A stretch of 64,000 nt of DNA from Erodium maritimum (taxonomy: Eukaryota; Streptophyta; Magnoliopsida; Geraniales; Geraniaceae): NCBI GenBank assembly GCA_963921825.1, contig OY997589.1, positions 48,308,638 through 48,372,637 on the forward strand, in the 5' to 3' direction. Under the pieces are notes generated by a model. It had not been told where the DNA came from. It did not search any database and saw only the letters and a list, made by a program, of their open reading frames with translations. The position numbers and the translations under genes are program-made. Below, piece after piece: positions 32,219 to 45,365 of the stretch. Within the stretch, counting starts at the first letter, position 1. Each line of letters begins with the position of its first letter.

Positions 32219-32719
32219 CTAAGTCTTACTGAGATGAATGCCATGACTAGTGGGTAAGAGTCCTTTCTTTGAATCGAGCAGTAAGAACCTACTCAATGCC
32301 TTGTTCACATAGGTTCCCTGACTTAAATCCAAGACCCTCTTGGTGCGATCTCTACATATCTTAATCCTTAAGATATGAGAAGCATCACCTAAGTCCTTTA
32401 TTGAAAAACACTTCCTCAACCAAGCTTTAGTCTCGTGCAAGGTTGGGATGTCGTTTTCAATGAGAACCAGAAAGGTAATATTGCTCCCACTAGCCTTCTT
32501 ATAAACGCAAGATTCATCCTCGTTCTTGATTAAGCCAAATCCAATTACAGCTTCATCAAAACGAAGGATCCAACTCCGAGAAGTTCGTTTCAATCCATAA
32601 ATGGATTTCAACAACTTATAAATCTTTCCTTTATTCTTCGGATCGTCAAAACCTTTGGGCCGAGACATATAAACGTACTCAGTCAAATTTCCATTTAGGA
32701 AAGCGGTTTTGACATCCAC
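32219..32719 (-). pseudogene. Copia-A reverse transcriptase, catalytic half lacking YVDD
   Basis: Begins MDVKTAFLNGNLTEYVYM (the family VKTAFLNG block), then KSIYGLKRTSRSWILRFDE and CVYKKASGSN. Where the catalytic YVDD should follow, the text reads FLVLIENDIP. Compared with the old copia element at 17660-17705, 21 bp (seven codons including YVDD) are missing in frame near 32470. Without the two aspartates the enzyme cannot bind catalytic metal. Confidence 0.92.
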
Positions 32720-32788
32720 TTGCCATATCTCGTAATTATGATACGCAGTTATGTCAAGAAGAATTTGGATCGATTTTGACCATAGCCA

Positions 32789-33118
32789 CTAAGGAGAAGG
32801 TTTCCTCATAGTCAATCCATGCCTATAACCTTTCGCCACCAGTTGAGCTTTGTAGGTCAGAGGGTTGCCATCCATGTCCATCTTCACCTTGAAGATCCAT
32901 TTGCATCCGATGGTCCTCACACCATTGATGGGATCAACCGGTTCCCAGACTCGGTTGTCCGACATGGATTGCATTTCCTCCCTCATGGCTCCCAGCCATA
33001 ACTCGGAGTTGGGCCCATCCACGACTTCCTGAAAGGTGGCTGGATCATCGTGATCCACCATGACTTCATTGTCACCTCCGGATACCATATCTTGGAGGTG
33101 GAAGATTGATCCTTTCAA
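32789..33118 (-). pseudogene. Copia-A reverse transcriptase, N-terminal part
   Basis: SELWLGAMREEMQSM, then GCKWIFKVKMD, and QLVAKGYR, the standard opening of copia reverse transcriptase. The frame is lost after GYR here, and in Copia-B a little further on at VAMVK. A shared indel in the AAATCGATCC segment separates it from the next block in all copies. Confidence 0.88.
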
Positions 33119-33206
33119 ATCGCCTTGGACCTTCCGGAATTGTAACAGGAATTGGTTCTTACTCTACGACAATCTCTGGCTCCTTTCTACTGGGTTGCCA
33201 ATTGGT

Positions 33207-33476
33207 TTAGACAGATCTGTACCATCCTGAATTTCTTCGAGATGCACAGTCCTCCCAATGACGTCTTTGGAAACAAAACTTTTTTTCCATAAAGACCCCA
33301 CCCCAAGCGACGAACACCATGTTCTCACTGGGATTGTAGAAATAGTATCCCCTTGTTGATTTGGGATACCACACGAAGGTGCATATCTCAGATCTTGGTT
33401 CGAGCTTAGTCGAAACCAAATGTTTCACATAAGCCTCGCAACCACAAATCTTTAGGAAGGACAAAGCGGGCATCAT
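33207..33476 (-). pseudogene. Copia-A integrase C-terminal part
   Basis: LKICGCEAYVKHLVSTKLEPR, followed by a GYYFYNPSENMVFVA block, is the copia integrase C-terminal region. Confidence 0.85.
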
Positions 33477-33653
33477 CCCGTACCATTTTTAAAATGGTGT
33501 CCCTTCCACACCATTCGTCGAAGCCCGATTCATTATGAATGCGGTCGTCTCTAGAGCAAAACCCCTAAAAGAGATGGGAGATCAGTCCAACTAATCATGG
33601 AACAGACCATTGTCTAACAATGTCTGATTTCTCCGTTTGGCTACACCTTTCAA

Positions 33654-34442
33654 CTACAGTGACCTAGGAGGAGTCCATTCCAAAAGGATCCCATTCTCTT
33701 TTAGATGATCTAATAACTCTGTGGTCAAGTATTTTCCACCTCGATCCAATCGAAGTGCCTTAATACCTTTGTCGAGCTGGTTTTCTACTATAGTCTTAAA
33801 CTCTTTGAATTTATCAAAAGTTTCAGACTTATGTCTCACCGAATAGACATAACCATATTTACTGTAATCATCAGTAAATGTGATAAAGTAGCTAAAACCC
33901 CTCCTGGCAAGTGAACTTATTGGTCTACACACATTCGAGTGTATCAGCCCAAATAATTCACCCGCCCTTTCATCGCGATCGATAAAGGGCACTTTAGTCA
34001 TTTTTCCCATCAAACAAACCTTGCACCTATCGATCGAATGGAATTCGAATGAACCTGAAAGCCCGCACTTCTGAAGTGCTGATAGGCGCTTCTTGTTTAT
34101 GCGACCCAAATGACAGTACCATAACAGAGTTAGGTTTAAATCGTTGGATTTAGACCTCTTGGTATTAACGGAATATATAGAACTTGAGGCATTGTTACCC
34201 ATATCTAATATGTACAATCCTCCAACCATGTCAGTACTGGTATAAAACATATCATTGCATAGAACATTGAAAACTCCATTTCCAATATTAACATTATATC
34301 CTTCCTTGTCAAACACGGATACAGATATAATATTCCTACTAAAAGTAGGTATGCAATATACATTATACAATACTAAGACAAGGCCTCTTGGCAAAGCAAG
34401 ACTCATGGATCCTACAGTAGTTGCCACAACTCTGAGGTCCAT
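33654..34442 (-). pseudogene. Copia-A pre-integrase and integrase core
   Basis: 262 open codons. Pre-integrase zinc region with HLGRINKKR (the second His is Arg here; the old copy has HINEKR) and CKVCLMGK. The core has FTDDYSKYGYVYS (first Asp) and LRLDRGGKYLTTE (second Asp region). It ends after WTPP, where a frameshift precedes the rest. Confidence 0.88.
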
Positions 34443-34800
34443 TTCGTGCTTTCCAAATCTCTCCTACTTTCAGCCACCATATATTAGTGCATGTGTGAGA
34501 TTCAGTCATGGTATCTAATACCCATGAATCTTTGGAAGTAGAGAGATGTAGCTCTATAGAGTTAATACCGATTGAAGGCACGGTCCCACCGCCCTTCCTT
34601 AGATCATCCAGGTTTCCTGATGAAGGCGCAGTCTTACTGCCCTTCTTCAGATCATCCAGGCTATTTGATGAAGGCGTAGTCCCACTGCCCTTCTTCAGAT
34701 CAGCCGTGAACTTCCTGTAATCCCGGTTCCAATGACCAGGCTGTTGGCAGTAGAAGCAGACATTCTCAGGTGTCTCATCTTTCCTGCCAAGTGCGCATGG
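34443..34800 (-). pseudogene. Copia-A gag zinc knuckle, repeat linker and protease
   Basis: Minus-strand reading gives CFYCQQPGHWNRDY (CCHC knuckle with the last Cys replaced by Tyr), three 51-bp tandem units encoding DDLKKGS-TAPSS-type text, then SWVLDTMTESH, where the protease active site D[ST]G is DTM. Confidence 0.8.
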
Positions 34801-34837
34801 GCCCAGCCCATGCCACTTCCAATTCCCTTGTTGACCA

Positions 34838-35071
34838 TCAGAATATCCTTGGATCCCAGATCCCTGAGATATTCTTCTCAGCAGTTAATGACACTTCATG
34901 TAACTCTGATATGGTCTTAGAGACAGCCTTGTCAAGGACATATTCTTTGCGTTCAGACTTGAGGACTATCCTCAAAATTCTGTACCAGTCCAAATAGTTT
35001 GTCCCATTTAGCTTGACCCTGTCAAGAATGGTTTTTAATGACAAACTATTAATGTTCGCTGAATTTGCCAT
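34838..35071 (-). pseudogene. Copia-A gag N-terminus
   Basis: MANSANINSLSLKTILDRVK, then LNGTNYLDWYRILRIVLKS, the usual start of copia gag (UBN2-like). Only about 75 codons remain before a deletion fuses it with the knuckle region, whereas copia gag is normally several times longer. Confidence 0.85.
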
Positions 35072-36628
35072 TTGATCTACAACAGATAAAATTCAATCAG
35101 TAAACTGAATAAATTTTATGAAGATCAAGCTTAAACACCAACAATCGATTCTAAACCTTTAGAATCTGAAACCAAGATCCTTGATTCACTCGATTAAGCT
35201 GAACTAATGCTCACCACTTAATCGAGCTATGTAGGTAGGACTCCATCCAATCACATCCAATGTGACTCTTGGCTAGGGTATGTACTTATGTACACGACTT
35301 ACCCTATCTGTTACCCTAGCTCAACCTCAGGCTGAGAATCGTAGTCGGGTCCACCAATTTTCAACTATGGCCCGTCACTATGTAGGTGCTCCGCTAATGC
35401 GCACGACACCCACATATGTCGTCCAAACCTACTACCCCGCTTCCCCATGGATGCTCCGCTAATGCGCACGACAACCATAGGACGGGGAGGTAGTAAGGTG
35501 TTGATGATTGGGAGGTATCGGACATGACCCGCTTTTACTTGTCCAGTTGTGTTCAAAACTTTGGCACATCCTAGATGCGATGAGCACATCAACTACATTC
35601 CAAATGCAATGATGCCTAAAATTACATCCAATGTAATTCTTCCTTTGAACCCGTCAACTACATCCAATGTAATGACGGTTCTAAGGGTTCACACACAAGG
35701 ATTAAAATTCCAATTTTATCTTTGCATGTGAGGTGATATGCTCGGTAAATAAAGTTAAGCATGCAATTCTAAAACACATAGAATTAATCATGCATAAACT
35801 AAACCAAGCATAAAGCGATAAATGTGCACATAATAGCCCCCTAAACTAACTCCCACTAGCTTCTTGAGCTCCACCGACTCCAAGCCGATGCCAACACCCG
35901 AAAAGCCACCAAATGACCTTTTCGCCCTTTCTTCGTGTTGAGTAAAATATTACAATTTAATACACGACTCGCAGGTCGGGAATAAATAAATATTACAAAC
36001 AAGTGGTTCGACGACCACACCTTGAAAGAATAATTACACGCTAACTCTAACGGCTCGCAGGCCGTGAAAAGCGATAAATAATTAAATCGAGCTCGGGGCT
36101 ATTATGTACACCATGCCAACATCACATCACACATCGTGTTATCAAACAAGCATGTTATCAAACATCATGTGATTTTCCGGTTTTAATTAATAGCCAAGTT
36201 TCGAAATTTTTTGATGCTCGGTTTATCGAAACCGTTCAAAAATGAAACTTTTGAACATTTGATCTTCGAGTTCGTCATGACGGTTCCAAACTCGTCATAA
36301 CTAACAAAACGGTTTAGCCTTGGCATATCAACCATCCAATGGTCATGCTTGGCCTAGCTCCGTCCAACGGAGCCCCGTTCGGTCCCGGTTTCGGCTCCCC
36401 GAGAGTCCCGCTCCCGAGACCCGAAAAATCAAATTTTTTTTCAAAATTTCCAGATTTGAAATAATTTTCAAAAATTCATTTTACATGCATTAAATCCATA
36501 AACTAGAATTTAAAACATGTTATCAAACAATTTAGCAAAACAACATGCCAAAAACGAAACTTTCAAGCAAAACCGAAACTATGAACACCGTCTTGTGAAT
36601 CCCGAAGGTAGCACGGCTCTGATACCAC
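35072..36628 (-). other. Copia-A untranslated leader
   Basis: About 1.55 kb between LTR and gag without coding content, unusually long for copia. The Copia-B counterpart is 41855-43410. The primer-binding site is at 36615-36627 (TGGTATCAGAGCC on the minus strand). Confidence 0.8.
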
Positions 36629-38316
36629 TGTTGGGTCTCGAGGTAAGGTTGGAGATGAACCAACTCGAAGCGGAAAATCAATGAAAACCAAGAGACGATT
36701 AAAACCATGAAACAACTAACAAAGAATGGATTCACAAGAGAAAAATTCAGCACTAGTTCTTACCAAAACAAGAACACCGGTTAACGAATGATTGGCTTGA
36801 GTCTCCAAGACGCCTACGTATCCACATGGGAATCAAAGCCACGTAGTTCTTCTCTTTGAGGACTCAAGAACACAAACATGGAGGTGGGAGCTTGCCAAAC
36901 CCGAAATGGCCATGGAAGAGGGAGAGAAGTTGTGTTTCCTCTTCTTGTCTTGTGTTTGTTATGTTGAAAAAAGATGACTTAAACATAACAAAACCCATAC
37001 TTGTCCAACTAAAGGCATGGGACAAGTATGGTGTCAAGTAAGGTGTAAATAGGACAAAGTATGGCAAGACAAGATTGGGTTAGGTGGTGAATCACCAACA
37101 CCTTAATCCTTGTCTTGCTTACTTAGTACTAATTAATCAAGACTTGATTAATTAGTTCTATGGGCCTTGGTTGCATGGGCCTTTCATGGGCCTCTTGGAA
37201 CATGGCCCGTGGCCATTTCTAACGAGGTCCCGTGATTCGCTCATCGTCTCCAAGCCTTCCATACCGGAAATGTCCAACATTATCCGACGCGATCAATCCC
37301 AAGACTCCAAGCCTTGTCTCGATCCGTAAAGTCCTATTCACGTACGGGCACATGACCCAAAACCCAGTTTTGGTCATGTCCCGAGACAACTCCCTTTTGG
37401 CCATTCTCCATAAATGTGTCAATGAGTTTCATCCTCCGGTGTGACCCTTAGGTTTATGCATGTCAATAGATCAACGTAAAATCCCATTTTACTTGATCCT
37501 ATTTAAGTGGCAACTAACGAGACTTTAGTATTGCCTGACACTACATAACGAATCGACCCTGACGATTCTAACCTTTCCGTCGTCCCTGTCATTATCCTTT
37601 TATCTCCGATATCCTGATTGAGATAAGGCATAGAGCCGTCATCCTTATTATTCTCAATCACCGTTCCTTGATATGTGAGATGACTGAAGATATGATACCC
37701 AGTATCATGTGCATGGCCATGCTATTCTTTCAGTCACTCTCGATCAAGCGGCCGAGAACCGATATCTTTCCCATACCTTAGTATGAGGGATAAATCCCTT
37801 AGCCGTCTTTCGTGTCACTCATGTAGCCCGTCCCCAAGCCAATCCTGGCCGTTATGGAAGCCCTGTTACGGACAACGTTAGGCTCAGGTCAAACTCAGTT
37901 GTTGACTACATAGCGATCACAAAGACTCCTTGGTCTAAGGATACATGACAAGCTACAACACTGAATATGTTCATGACTTAATCTATGGCACATATTCAGG
38001 GCGGGTCGTCCAATATCATGTCCCACATGATATCTATGATCAGACTCCGGAATCCCATTCCAATGACTAACAGAACGTAAGCCATAAAGAGCCATCTTTC
38101 ATACTAGTCGCTTCTAGTGAAGCTTTGTTAACTAGGGACCCATCGAGTGTGATCTATCTCGATCTATGGTTCTATTCGCATGGTGGGCATAGATCAGAGC
38201 ACACATCGATATATTACTCCAACACATAAGTAATATAAAGCCGCTTTGATTTTATTGCTAACGATGATATATACATTTGGACATTTATGATTGAGCTACG
38301 GGCACTAAGACTAACA
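36629..38316 (-). repeat. Copia-A 5' LTR
   Basis: 1,688 bp, right-hand copy, near-identical to 29869-31556 at an offset of 6,760. Confidence 0.95.
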
Positions 38317-38953
38317 GTAATAACCACTCCCGGTCAACGCCAGTCAAACCTGCGAAAAACAGGAAAATTTAAAAATTTTAAGACGGACACTTAATGAACC
38401 TAAAATGACCCCGAGTGTCATACCGGACTTAAGTTGACCCCGTTATTGACCAAAGTGAGTTCCGGGGGACTCAGGGCAACTTTTTGATCAATTTGGAAAA
38501 TGTTGACTTTTCGCTGGAAAAGTCAACCGAGCGACGTTTTGGTCCATTCGAGGACCGTTTTGGATCCAAAAAGCTTAGCCGTCGTCGCAGCGGTCTTATT
38601 TGAGCCGTTTCCTTGTAACCCGTGAAGTTTCGTAATTTCTTTGAAAAAGTGCCCGTTCGGGGCCCGAGACGGCCGAATTTCGTGAATCTGATTGAAAAAT
38701 ATCTAACAAGATATTTCTCTAACTCATGGGACCCACAAAGACACTTGTCATGAATATAGTGGTGGTTGGTTTTTAAATAATAAAAAAAAGGGAAAGAAGA
38801 TGGTTTCGGCAAAATAAAAGAAAGGGGTTTAAGGGTTAGTTTTGTAATTAAGAAGGGTATTGTGTTTTGAAACAGAATAAAGAGGTATGTGCAGAGAGGT
38901 TTCGGCACTTTCAAAAAAATAGAAAAAGAGAGTTTGAAGAGAGAGAGAGGACT

Positions 38954-38959
38954 TATAAA
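38954..38959 (+). promoter_or_regulatory. LARD-D candidate TATA box
   Basis: CTTATAAAGAGG about 100 bp upstream of the first predicted donor at 39056. Confidence 0.5.
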
Positions 38960-39667
38960 GAGGAGAGAAGTTGGGGGTTTTGTGATTTCCCGACGATCCG
39001 ACCGACCGATCGACTCAACGATTGAAGATTCGAACTCCCCTCGTCATTCTCTACGGTGAGCACCTAACCGATTTTCGTTTTGGTACGTTTTAAATTTAGG
39101 GTATGAGTTTAAACGTTTTGATTATGGTTGGATTTTGGTTAGAATTGGTTTAAAGATGAGTGGTTGAGGTTTGGGGTTCGTTAGGAACGTTTTGGGGCGA
39201 AAAGAAAATTTTCCGGTTGTGGCCGTGTGGGGCCCACATGCTCGGGTATCGGGTTTTCGTGTTCGGGTGGTTTAGAACGTTCCCCAAGTAATTAATCTAC
39301 AACCGGATCGAAATTTGGAATTAAATTGTGAAAGTTGTAATTGACGGGTTTAGAAACTTTAAACGCTAATTAAGTGACTCGGAAGTCGGAATTCGATTCC
39401 GTCGAGTTCCTAAGAACCCTTGAATTATTCTAAGACTGTAGAAACGAAAACGGGGGCTTTTGGAGCCCCGGAAGGCAATTATTGAAAACCGTGCAGATTC
39501 GCCATCTTGGGCGAATCGGGCCTTTAAGGGTCCTTTATCGACAATGTCGAGTAATTGGGGAGTTTGGGAGTGATCGACATTGTCGGGGTTACTTTTGGGC
39601 GTCAGGTTTATTGAAATTCAGCATTATGCCTGCAAGCTTAAAAGCGTTTAAAATTGTGTTCTTTTAG

Positions 39668-39760
39668 ATCGTGCCACGGACCGAGGCAAGGGAAAGCTGG
39701 GTGAGTGACTGAGATCATCCCCGGAGCTCGTTGTTTGGCTTTTGGGAGAACACGCACGAG
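39668..39760 (+). other. LARD-D predicted internal exon (93 nt)
   Basis: CTTTTAG before and CACGAG|GTTGGG after; nearly the same sequence as the LARD-B candidate. Confidence 0.4.
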
Positions 39761-40165
39761 GTTGGGAAAAGTAGTCGGATCTCGGCCCTGATTGGGGAAA
39801 GTTAACAGTAGAATTGCACGTGACACCGGGGTGTCGTGGGTTGAATAGGTTTATTTAACTATTAGAAAAGCATGATACGGGATTGTAGCGTTTATTAGAA
39901 AAGCATGTTACGGGAACTTAGTAATTATGAGAAAAGTATGTGACACTTAGTAGTGTCGTAGGAGCAGAGAACTTAGCGTTAATTGATTTACTGGAGGCAT
40001 ATGACCATGCCCGGAGGTTGATTGTGAACTTGTCGATAGTAGGAGTACTGGAGGCATATGACCATGCCCGGAGGTTGATTGTGAAACTGTTGAGATTAGG
40101 ACTGTTGGAGGCTTGGGTTAAGCCGGAGGTTGATTGTTTATTTTGGCGTCTTGGGTGGCCCTGAG

Positions 40166-41854
40166 TGTTAGTCTCAGTGCCCGTAGTTCAATCCTAAATT
40201 TCTAAATGTATATATCATCGTTAGCAATAAAATTAAAGCGGCTTTATATTACTTATGTGTTGGAGTAATATATCGATGTGTGCTCTGATCTATGCCCACA
40301 ATGCGAATAAAACCATAGATCGAGATAGATCACACTCGATGGGTCCCTAGTCAACAAAGCTTCACAAGAAGCGACCAGTGTGAAAGATGGCTCTTTATGG
40401 CTTACGTTCTGTTAGTCATTGGAATGGGATTCCGGAGTCTGATCATAGATATCATGTGGGACATGATATTGGACGACCCGCCCTGAATATGTGCCATAGA
40501 TTAAGTCATGAACATATTCAGTGTTGTAGCTTGTCATGTATCCTTAGACCAAGGAGTCTTTGTGATCGCTATGTAGTCAACAATTGAGTTTGACCTGAGC
40601 CTAACGTTGTACGTAACAGGGCTTCCATAACGGCCAGGATTGGCTTGGGGACGGGCTACATGAGTGACACGAAAGGCGGCTAAGGGATTTATCCCTCATA
40701 CTAAGGTATGGGAAAGATATCGGTTCTCGGCCGCTTGATCGAGAGTGACTGGAAGAATAGCATGGCCATGCACATGATACTGGGTATCCTATCTTCAGTC
40801 ATCTCACATATCAAGGAACGGTTTTTGAGAATAATAAGGATGACGGCTCTATGCCTTATCTCAATCAGGATATCGGAGATAAAAGGATAATGACAGGGAC
40901 GACGGAAAGGTTAGAATCGACAGGGTCGATTTGCTATGCAGTGTCAGGCAATACTAAAGTCTCGTTAGTTGCCACTTAAATAGGATCAAGTAAAATGGGA
41001 TTTTACGTTGATCTATTGACATGCATAAACCTAAGGGTCACACCGGAGGATGAAACTCATTGACACATTTATGGAGAATGGGCAAAAGGGAGTTGTCTCG
41101 GGACATGACCAAAACTGGGTTTTGGGTCATGCGCCCGTAAGTGAATAGGACTTTACGGATCGAGACAAGGCTTGGAGTCTTGGGATTGATCGCGTCGGAT
41201 AATGTTGGACATTTCCGGTATGGAAGGCATGGAGGCGATGAGCGAATCACGGGACCTCGTTGGAAATGGCCACGGGCCATGTTCCAAGAGGCCCATGAAA
41301 GGCCCATGCAACCAAGGCCCATGGAACTAATTAATCAAGTCTTGATTAATTAGTACTAAGTAAGCAAGACAAGGATTAAGGTGTTGGTGATTCACCACCT
41401 AACCCAATCTTGTCTTGCCATACTTTGTCCTATTTACACCTTACTTGACATCATACTTGTCCCATGCCTTTAGTTGGACAAGTATGAGTTTTGTTATGTT
41501 TAAGTCATCTTTTTTCAACATAACAAACACAAGACAAGAATAGGAAACACATTTTTCTCTCCCTCTTCCATGGCCATTTCGGGTTTGGCTAGTTTCCACC
41601 TCCATGTTTGTGTTCTTGAGTCCTCAAAGAGAAGAACTACGTGGCTTTGATTCCCATGTGGATACGTAGGCGTCTTGGAGACTCAAGCCAATCATTCGTT
41701 AACCGGTGTTCTTGTTTTGGTAAGAACTAGTGCTAAATTTTTCTCTTGTGAATCCATTCTTTGTTAGTTGTTTCATGGTTTTAATCATCTCTTGGTTTTC
41801 ATTGATTTTCCGCTGCGAGTTGGTTCATCTCCAACCCTACCTTGAGACCTAACA
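40166..41854 (+). repeat. Copia-B LTR1
   Basis: TGTTAGTCTCAGTG...GAGACCTAACA. Together with the LTRs of minus-strand Copia-A it forms part of a large inverted repeat. Confidence 0.95.
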
Positions 41855-41855
41855 G

Positions 41856-41870
41856 TGGTATCAGAGCCGT
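41856..41870 (+). promoter_or_regulatory. Copia-B primer-binding site
   Basis: TGGTATCAGAGCCGT right after LTR1 (initiator-Met tRNA type). LTR2 has lost its own: only TGG of the motif remains there. Confidence 0.88.
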
Positions 41871-43410
41871 GCTACCTTCGGGATTCACAAGACGGTGTTC
41901 ATAGTTTCGGTTTTGCTTGAAAGTTTCGTTTTTGGCATGTTGTTTTGCTAAATTGTTTGATAACATGTTTTAAATTCTTGTTCATGGATTTAATGCATGT
42001 AAAATGAATTTTTGAAAATTATTTCAAATCTGGAAATTTTGAAAAAAATTTGATTTTTCGGGTCTCGGGAGCGGGACTCTCGGGGAGCCGAAACCGGGAC
42101 CGAACGGGGCTCCGTTGGACGGAGCTAGGCCAAGCATGACCATTGGATGGTTGATATACCAAGGCTAAACCGTTTTGTTAGTTATGACGAGTTTGGAACC
42201 GTCATGACGAACTCGAAGATCAAATGTTCAAAAGTTTCATTTTTGAACGGTTTCGATAAACCGAGCATCAAAAAATTTCGAAACTTGGCTATTAATTAAA
42301 ACCGGAAAATCACATGATGTTTGATAACATGCTTGTTTGATAACACGATGTGTGATGTGATGTTGGCATGGTGTACATAATAGCCACGAGCTCAATTTAA
42401 TTATTTATCGCTTTTCACGGCCTGCGAGCCGTTAGTGTTAGCGTGTAATTATTCTTTCAAGGTGTGGTCGTCGAACCACTTGTTTGTAATATTTATTTAT
42501 TCACGACCTGCGAGTCGTGTATTAAATTGTAATATTTTACTCAAGATGAAGAAAGGGCGAAAAGGTCATTTGGTGGCTTTTCGGGTGTTGACATCGGCTT
42601 GGAGTCGATGGAGCTCAAGAAGCTAGTGGGAGTTAGTTTAGGGGGCTATTATGTGCATATTTATCGCTTTATGCTTGGTTTAGTTTATGCATGGTTAATT
42701 CTATGTGTTTTAGAATTGCATGCTTAACTTTATTTACCGAGCATATCACCTCACATGCAAAGATAAAATTGAAATTTTAATCCTTGTGTGTGAGCCCTTA
42801 GAATCGTCATTACATTGGATGTAGTTGACGGGTTCGAAGGAAGAATTACATTGGATGTAATTTGAGGCATCATTGCATTTGGAATGTAGTTGATGTGCTC
42901 ATCGCATCTAGGATGTGTCAAAGTTTTAAACACAACCGGACAAGTAAAAACGGGTCATGTCTGATACCTCCCAATTATCAACACCTTACTACCTCCCCGT
43001 CCTATGGGTGTCGTGCGCATTAGCGGAGCATCCATGGGAAAGCGGGGTAGTAGGTTTGGACGACATATGTGGGTGTCGTGCGCATTAGCGGAACACCTAC
43101 ATAGTGACGGGCCATAGTTGAAAATTTGTGGACCCGACTACGATTCTCAGCCTGAGGTTGAGCTAGGGTAACAGATAGGGTAAGCCGTGTACATAAGTGC
43201 ATACCCTAGCCAAGAGTCACATTGGATGTGATTGGATGGAGTCCTACCTACATAGCTCGATTAAGTGGTGAGCATTAGTTCAGCTTAATCGAGTGAATCA
43301 AGGATCTTGGTTTCAGATTGTAAAGGTTTAGAATCGATTGTTGGTGTTTAAGCTTGATCTTCATAAAATTTATTCAGTTTACTAATTGACTTTTATCTGT
43401 TGTAGATCAA

Positions 43411-44039
43411 ATGGCAAATTCAGCGAACATTAATAGTTTGTCATTAGAAACCATTCTTGACAGGGTCAAGCTAAATGGGACAAACTATTTGGACTGGTAC
43501 AGAATTTTGAGGATAGTCCTCAAGTCTGAACGCAAAGAATATGTCCTTGACAAGGCTGTCTCTAAGACCATATAAGAGTTACATGAAGTGTCATTAACTG
43601 CTGAGAAGAATATCTTAGGGATCTGGGATCCAAGGATATTCTGATGGTCAACAAGGGAATTGGAAGTGGCAAGGGCTGGGCCCATGCGCACTTGGCAGGA
43701 AAGATGAGACACCTGAGAATGTCTGCTTCTACTACCAACAGCCTGGTCATTGGAACCGGGATTACAGGAAGTTCACGGCTGATCTGAAGAAGGGCAGTGG
43801 GACTGCGCCTTCATCAAATAGCCTGGATGATCTGAAGAAGGGCAGTAGGACTGCGCCTTCATCAGGAAACCTGGATGATCTAAGGAAGGGCGGTGGGACC
43901 GTGCCTTCAATCGGTATTAACTTTATAGAGCTACATCTCTCTACTTCCAAAGATTCATGGGTATTAGATACCATGACTGAATCTCACACATGCACTAATA
44001 TATGGTGGCTGAAAGTAGGAGAGATTTGGAAAGCACGAA
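43411..44039 (+). pseudogene. Copia-B internal 1: gag remnant, repeat linker, protease
   Basis: The same MANSANINSLS start as Copia-A but with an extra TAA at about 43573 (SKTI*). Then come the fused zinc-knuckle region, three 51-bp tandem units (about 43781-43915) and the DTM protease site (about 43967-43975). Confidence 0.85.
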
Positions 44040-44804
44040 ATGGACCTCAGAGTTGTGGCAACTGCTGTAGGATCCATGAGTCTTGCTTTGCCAAGAGGCC
44101 TTGTCTTAGTATTGTATAATGTATATTGCATACCTACTTTTAGTAGGAATATTATATCTGTATCCGTGTTTAACAAGGAAGGATATAATGTTAATATTGG
44201 AAATGGAGTTTTCAATGTTCTATGCAATGATATATTTTATACCAGTACTGACATGGTTGGAGGATTGTACATATTAGATATGGGTAACAATGCCTCAAGT
44301 TCTATATATTCCGTTAATACCAAGAGGTCTAAATCCAACGATTTAAACCTAACTCTGTTATGGCACTGTCATTTGGGTCGCATAAACAAGAAGCGCCTAT
44401 CAGCACTTCAGAAGTGCGGGCTTTCAGGTTCATTCGAATTCCATTCGATCGATAGGTGCAAGGTTTGTTTGATGGGCAAAATGACTAAAGTGCCCTTTAT
44501 CGATCGCGATGAAAGGGCGGGTGAATTATTGGGGCTGATACACTCGAATGTGTGTAGACCAATAAGTTCACTTGCCAGGAGGGGTTTTAGCTACTTTATC
44601 ACATTTACTGATGATTACAGTAAATATGGTTATGTCTATTCGGTGAGACATAAGTCTGAAGCTTTTGATAAATTCAAAGAGTTTAAGACTATAGTAGAAA
44701 ACCAGCTCGACAAAGGTATTAAGGCACTTCGATTGGATCGAGGTGGAAAATACTTGACCACAGAGTTATTAGATCATCTAAAAGAGAATGGGATCCTTTT
44801 GTAA
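44040..44804 (+). pseudogene. Copia-B internal 1: pre-integrase and integrase core
   Basis: Same blocks as in Copia-A (HLGRINKKR, CKVCLMGK, FTDDYSKYGYVYS). It ends one codon earlier in family terms because of a TAA after GILL. Confidence 0.88.
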
Positions 44805-44968
44805 TGGACTCCTCCTAGGTCACTGTAGTTGAAAGGTGTAGCCAAACAGAGAAATCGGACATTGTTAGACAATGGTCTGTTCCATGATTAGTTGGACTGA
44901 TCTCCCAATCTCTTTTAGGGGTTTTGCTCTAGAGACGACCGCATTCATAGTGAATCGGGCTTCGACGA

Positions 44969-45277
44969 ATGGTGTGGAAGGGACACCATTTTAAAAAATG
45001 GTACGGGATGATGCCCGCTTTGTCCTTCCTAAAGATTTGTGGTTGCGAGGCTTATGTGAAACATTTGGTTTCGACTAAGCTCGAACCAAGATCTGAGATA
45101 TGCACCTTCGTGTGGTATCCCAAAGCAACAAGGGGATACTATTTCTACAATCCCAGTGAGAACATGGTGTTCGTCGCTTGGGGTGGGGTCTTTATGGAAA
45201 AGAAGTTTTGTTTCCAAAGACGTCATTGGGAGGATTGTGCATCTCGAAGAAATTCAGGATGGTACAGATCTGTCTAA
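44969..45277 (+). pseudogene. Copia-B internal 1: integrase C-terminal part
   Basis: MPALSFLKICGCEAYVKH, then GYYFYNPSENMVF. The frame boundary matches Copia-A, showing that the disabling indels are inherited. Confidence 0.85.
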
Positions 45278-45365
45278 ACCAATTGACAACCCAGTAGAAA
45301 GGAGCCAGAGATTGTCGTAGAGTGAGAACCAATTCCTGTTACAATTCCGGAAGGTCCAAGGCGAT

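Larger units (their letters stand above)
29869..38316 (-). mobile_element. Copia-A: young but defective copia element
   Basis: 8,448 bp, two 1,688-bp LTRs (TGTTGGGTCTCG...ACTAACA on the plus strand) and TSD GTAAT. Comparing the two LTRs by eye I find one difference (C at 30487, T at 37247), so insertion is very recent. Yet the coding region has a shortened gag, several frameshifts, DTM instead of D[ST]G at the protease site, and no YVDD in the reverse transcriptase. Primer-binding site and polypurine tract are intact. Copia-B shares the same defects, so they arose before transposition and the element must have used enzymes from elsewhere (inference). Confidence 0.95.

Noticed and set aside
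36532..36753. 73-codon minus-strand frame rich in Phe, Ser and Val
   Set aside because: It straddles the Copia-A LTR/leader boundary and contains the primer-binding site; not a plausible gene.
40387..40587. A 66-codon frame (MALYGLRSVSHWNG) present almost unchanged in five places
   Set aside because: All five are at the same site in LTRs of the Copia-A/B family. Conservation reflects copying; no domain, and it sits in a non-coding LTR.
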